A program made the translations under genes and the position numbers. From Euryarchaeota archaeon UBA36 (GTDB lineage: Archaea > Thermoplasmatota > Poseidoniia > Poseidoniales > Thalassarchaeaceae): a DNA stretch of 7,941 nt. The notes below the pieces were generated by a model. The model was not told where the DNA came from and ran no database searches. It saw only the letters and a list, made by a program, of their open reading frames with translations. Positions within the stretch are counted from its first letter, which is position 1. Every line of letters begins with the position of its first letter. This document shows, piece after piece, positions 5,749 through 7,941 of this stretch. The stretch is taken from positions 1 to 7,941 of the forward strand of contig DAJW01000060.1 of assembly GCA_002496485.1 (NCBI GenBank). Reading direction: 5' to 3'.

Positions 5749-7053
5749 GATGAAAATTAATGCTGGATTTTCGAGCATCATCTTAAGGTGTTGGATGAGT
5801 CTTGCACCATCCGCACCATCGACTACTCTATGATCGAAAGAACTAGATAGATTCATAATTCTACGAACTACTATATTTCCGCTTTCAACTACTGGCATTT
5901 CTCTTGCCTTATGAACACCTAAAATCGCCACTTCAGGATAATTAATTATTGGAGTTGCTCCTAGCCCACCTTCTCTCCCCAAACTAGTAATTGTAAACGT
6001 TGATCCAGTTAAATCATCTAAACTAGCACTACCTTCTCTAGCAGAATTAGCGACCCTCAATAGTTCTGATGCTGCATTCCATATGTCCATAGTTTCAACA
6101 TGCTTCACAACTGGAACATATAACCCTCTTTCAGTTTGTGTTGCTATGCCCAAATGCACTGCAGAGTGCCTATTTACCACCCCTTCGTCATCATAAAACA
6201 GAGCATTACATTCTGGATGATCAGGCATAATCTTGGACAATGCAAGCATGATAAATGGTAAATAAGTCAATTTTACTTGCGATTCATCCTTTGTAGAGTT
6301 CAATAGTTGTCTAAGTTTTTCAAGCTGAGTAACATCTACTTCTTCAAAATAAGAGAAATGAGGAATTGTATTAGAACTCTTCACCATCTGTTCCGCAATT
6401 TTCCTTCTTAATCCAACCACTTTTACCTCAGTCACATCAGTTCTTTTCGCCGAATATGAAGTTGGAACCGCTCCGGCAATTGTTCCGCCTACTGCTATGT
6501 ATGTATCCAAATCTGCATGTCTAACTCTACCAGCCGGGCCACTTCCTCTGACCGAATCTAATTGAATCCCAGCTTCTCGCGCCCTTCTTCTGACCGCAGG
6601 ACTAGCTAGTATTCGTCCATTTAAGGGCTTTAAATCATTTACTTCTGGTTTTTTGGATATGGATTCTTTAGAAACTTCTACGCTCTGAGATATTTTACTT
6701 TCCTCTATTACAGGAATTACTGATTCTGTAGCTTCTGTAATTTTTTCTTCTATTGATTCTTCTAGCACTTGCTCATCAATTCCATCAGAAATTTCATTAA
6801 TTACTTCCGATACTTCTCCATCGAATTGCACTAAAACTGATCCTACAGCAACCATATCTCCTATATCCCCACTTAATGATGTTACTACACCACTAACCGG
6901 AGAAGGAATTGTAACAGTTGCTTTATCCGTCATTACATCGACAATGGGGTCATCTTCACTAACAGAATCTCCCACTGAAACATGCCAATCTACAATCTCA
7001 CCTTCTACAACGCCCTCACCTATGTCTGGCAGTTTGAAATCGTGCTTCACCAT
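5743..7053 (-). CDS. bkdB: 2-oxoacid dehydrogenase E2, lipoyl-bearing acyltransferase core (branched-chain type)
   Basis: Dihydrolipoamide acyltransferase of 436 residues, the structural core of the complex; it takes the acyl group from E1 and passes it to CoA. Domains: one lipoyl domain (1-78) starting FKLPDIGEGVVEGEIVDW with the lipoylated Lys44 in MTDKA; an acidic linker (about 79-145) rich in Glu, Ser, Ile and Val; a peripheral subunit-binding domain (about 148-186, ASPAVRRRAREAGI to GPAGRVRHADLDTYI); and a catalytic domain (about 210-436) ending with FDHRVVDGADGARL, with catalytic His408 and Asp412. The lipoyl domain is most like branched-chain E2 proteins; a pyruvate-type E2 is the alternative, and the E1 beta neighbour favours branched-chain. 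GGAGG at 7061-7065 lies seven bases before the ATG, inside the end of the E1 beta gene. Two bases separate it from E1 beta and four from lpdA. Confidence 0.95.
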   Translation of the reverse strand: MVKHDFKLPDIGEGVVEGEIVDWHVSVGDSVSEDDPIVDVMTDKATVTIPSPVSGVVTSLSGDIGDMVAVGSVLVQFDGEVSEVINEISDGIDEQVLEESIEEKITEATESVIPVIEESKISQSVEVSKESISKKPEVNDLKPLNGRILASPAVRRRAREAGIQLDSVRGSGPAGRVRHADLDTYIAVGGTIAGAVPTSYSAKRTDVTEVKVVGLRRKIAEQMVKSSNTIPHFSYFEEVDVTQLEKLRQLLNSTKDESQVKLTYLPFIMLALSKIMPDHPECNALFYDDEGVVNRHSAVHLGIATQTERGLYVPVVKHVETMDIWNAASELLRVANSAREGSASLDDLTGSTFTITSLGREGGLGATPIINYPEVAILGVHKAREMPVVESGNIVVRRIMNLSSSFDHRVVDGADGARLIQHLKMMLENPALIFIR

Positions 7054-7055
7054 AA

Positions 7056-7941
7056 TCAGTCCTCCATGACTTCAGATATCGCCTTTACTATTCGAGCAGG
7101 TCCCGGCATATAGTCCCACTCAGTAGTATGAGGGAATGGAGTATCCCAACCAGTTACTCTTTTTATAGGACTTTCAAGATGATAAAAACATCTTTCTTGT
7201 ATTGAAGCCGACATCTCAGCACCAAAACCACTAGTTTTTGGAGCTTCATGAACGATTACACATCTTCCAGTCTTTTTTATTGAATTTACGACCGTTTCTT
7301 TATCCCATGGGACCAAACTCTGTAAATCTATCAACTCACAGGATTTTCCACTATCTTTTATTGCCTGTTCGCAAACGTGAACCATTGCACCCCATGAAAG
7401 GACTGTACATTCTTTTCCTTCCATAACAATTCTTGCTTCCCCCAATGGAATTTTGTAGTATGAATCCGGGACCTCTGCTTCTGAATGATTATTCCAAGTT
7501 GGAACATCATGCGGATCCCCATAGAATGGACCTCTGTAGCACCTTTTAGGCTCGAAGAAAATTACCGGATCATTACTCTCAATTGAACTAATTAACAATC
7601 CCTTTGCATTATATGGTGTTGAGCAATAAACTACATTTAAGCCAGGGGTATGTGTAAATTGTGACTCTGGAGATTGAGAGTGATGATGGCCTCCTCTAAT
7701 TCCTCCACCTGCAGGAGTTCTGATTGTGACAGGTGTTGAGAATTCACCGCCAGACCGGTGGCGAAGTTTTGCGATTTCGTTTACGATTTGGTCGTAAGCA
7801 GGGAAGATGTAGTCTGCGAATTGGATTTCTGCAACCGGGCGCAGTCCATTCAATCCCATTCCGAATGCAATAGCTGCAATTCCACCTTCAGCAAGTGGGG
7901 CATCGAAGACCCTGTGTGCTCCATGCTTTTCTTGCAATCCG
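7056..7941 (-). CDS. bkdA2: 2-oxoacid dehydrogenase E1 beta subunit (branched-chain type), 5' truncated by the window edge
   Basis: Beta subunit of the thiamine-diphosphate E1 enzyme, which with E1 alpha decarboxylates branched-chain 2-oxoacids and acylates the E2 lipoyl group. The frame is open to the right edge; the TTG at 7937 is an internal Leu (GLQEKHG) and not a start, so 294 residues are visible and roughly 40-60 N-terminal residues, including the GEDVG region, are missing. Present are the cofactor-activating Glu in DAPLAEGG (visible residue 18), QFADYIFPAYDQI, the active-site His before SQSPES (visible residue 87), LEPKRCYRGPF, and the C-terminal HEAPKTSGFGAE and VTGWDTPFPH. EPKR and VTGWDTPFPH are typical of branched-chain rather than pyruvate E1 beta, close to Pseudomonas BkdA2. 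It is the first visible gene of the operon; E1 alpha is expected next, beyond the edge. Confidence 0.95.
   Translation of the reverse strand, partial: GLQEKHGAHRVFDAPLAEGGIAAIAFGMGLNGLRPVAEIQFADYIFPAYDQIVNEIAKLRHRSGGEFSTPVTIRTPAGGGIRGGHHHSQSPESQFTHTPGLNVVYCSTPYNAKGLLISSIESNDPVIFFEPKRCYRGPFYGDPHDVPTWNNHSEAEVPDSYYKIPLGEARIVMEGKECTVLSWGAMVHVCEQAIKDSGKSCELIDLQSLVPWDKETVVNSIKKTGRCVIVHEAPKTSGFGAEMSASIQERCFYHLESPIKRVTGWDTPFPHTTEWDYMPGPARIVKAISEVMED
7061..7065 (-). promoter_or_regulatory. Ribosome binding site of the E2 gene, inside the end of E1 beta
   Basis: GGAGG on the - strand, seven bases before the E2 ATG at 7053, encoded in the Met-Glu-Asp end of E1 beta. It is the strongest site in the window and fixes the E2 start, which is also where the lipoyl domain homology begins. 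Confidence 0.75.

Noticed and set aside
1..7941. CRISPR arrays, tRNA or rRNA genes, insertion sequences, phage or defence genes
   Set aside because: I saw no regularly spaced repeats, cloverleaf-like sequence, transposase, integrase or defence motif on either strand; coding genes fill nearly all of the window.

Overview
This is an AT-rich, gene-dense window with nine protein genes and no RNA genes, mobile elements, long repeats or CRISPR arrays. No non-coding gap exceeds 50 bases. It looks like ordinary chromosome from a free-living, aerobic prokaryote. The source is uncertain. A marine planktonic euryarchaeon (Marine Group II/III, Poseidoniia-like) is my first guess, because the peroxiredoxin and UbiX resemble archaeal family members as I remember them, no convincing sigma70-type promoter is visible, and the gene after the one divergent promoter region has no Shine-Dalgarno site while operon-internal genes do. 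An AT-rich marine bacterium is the main alternative: ArgS is of the bacterial (E. coli-like) type, and the dehydrogenase subunits closely resemble proteobacterial branched-chain complexes.

Layout. From the left edge, + strand: the C-terminal part of argS (start lost off the window). Its 3' end overlaps by 33 bases a convergent small thioredoxin-like gene on the - strand (980-1309). A 47-base divergent region (1310-1356) separates that gene from a + strand peroxiredoxin (1357-1821). The peroxiredoxin ends tail-to-tail with ubiX, the two stop codons sharing the bases TTAA.

From the right edge leftward, all on the - strand, is a tight run read as one operon: E1 beta (truncated at the right edge), E2, E3 (lpdA), lipB, a class V PLP enzyme, and ubiX. 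Adjacent genes are 2, 4 and 8 bases apart, then overlap by 23 or 20, then are 39 apart. Each downstream start has a GGAG/GAGG/AGGTGA-type ribosome binding site, often inside the end of the preceding gene.

How the genes work together. E1, E2 and E3 form a branched-chain-type 2-oxoacid dehydrogenase complex that oxidatively decarboxylates 2-oxoacids to acyl-CoA and makes NADH. Its swinging arm is a lipoyl group on E2 Lys44. The operon also carries LipB, the octanoyltransferase that starts lipoyl assembly on that lysine. The E1 alpha gene is expected just beyond the right edge, and LipA (the sulfur-inserting step) is not in the window. The class V enzyme and UbiX (prenyl-FMN synthase) are co-transcribed passengers whose link to the complex is unknown. 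The thioredoxin-like protein and the peroxiredoxin, divergent from a shared region, form a plausible redox pair.

I do not see a clearly novel system. The points most worth a second look are the lipB/class V enzyme translational overlap, the divergent thioredoxin-like/peroxiredoxin pair, and the mixed bacterial and archaeal flavour of the genes.
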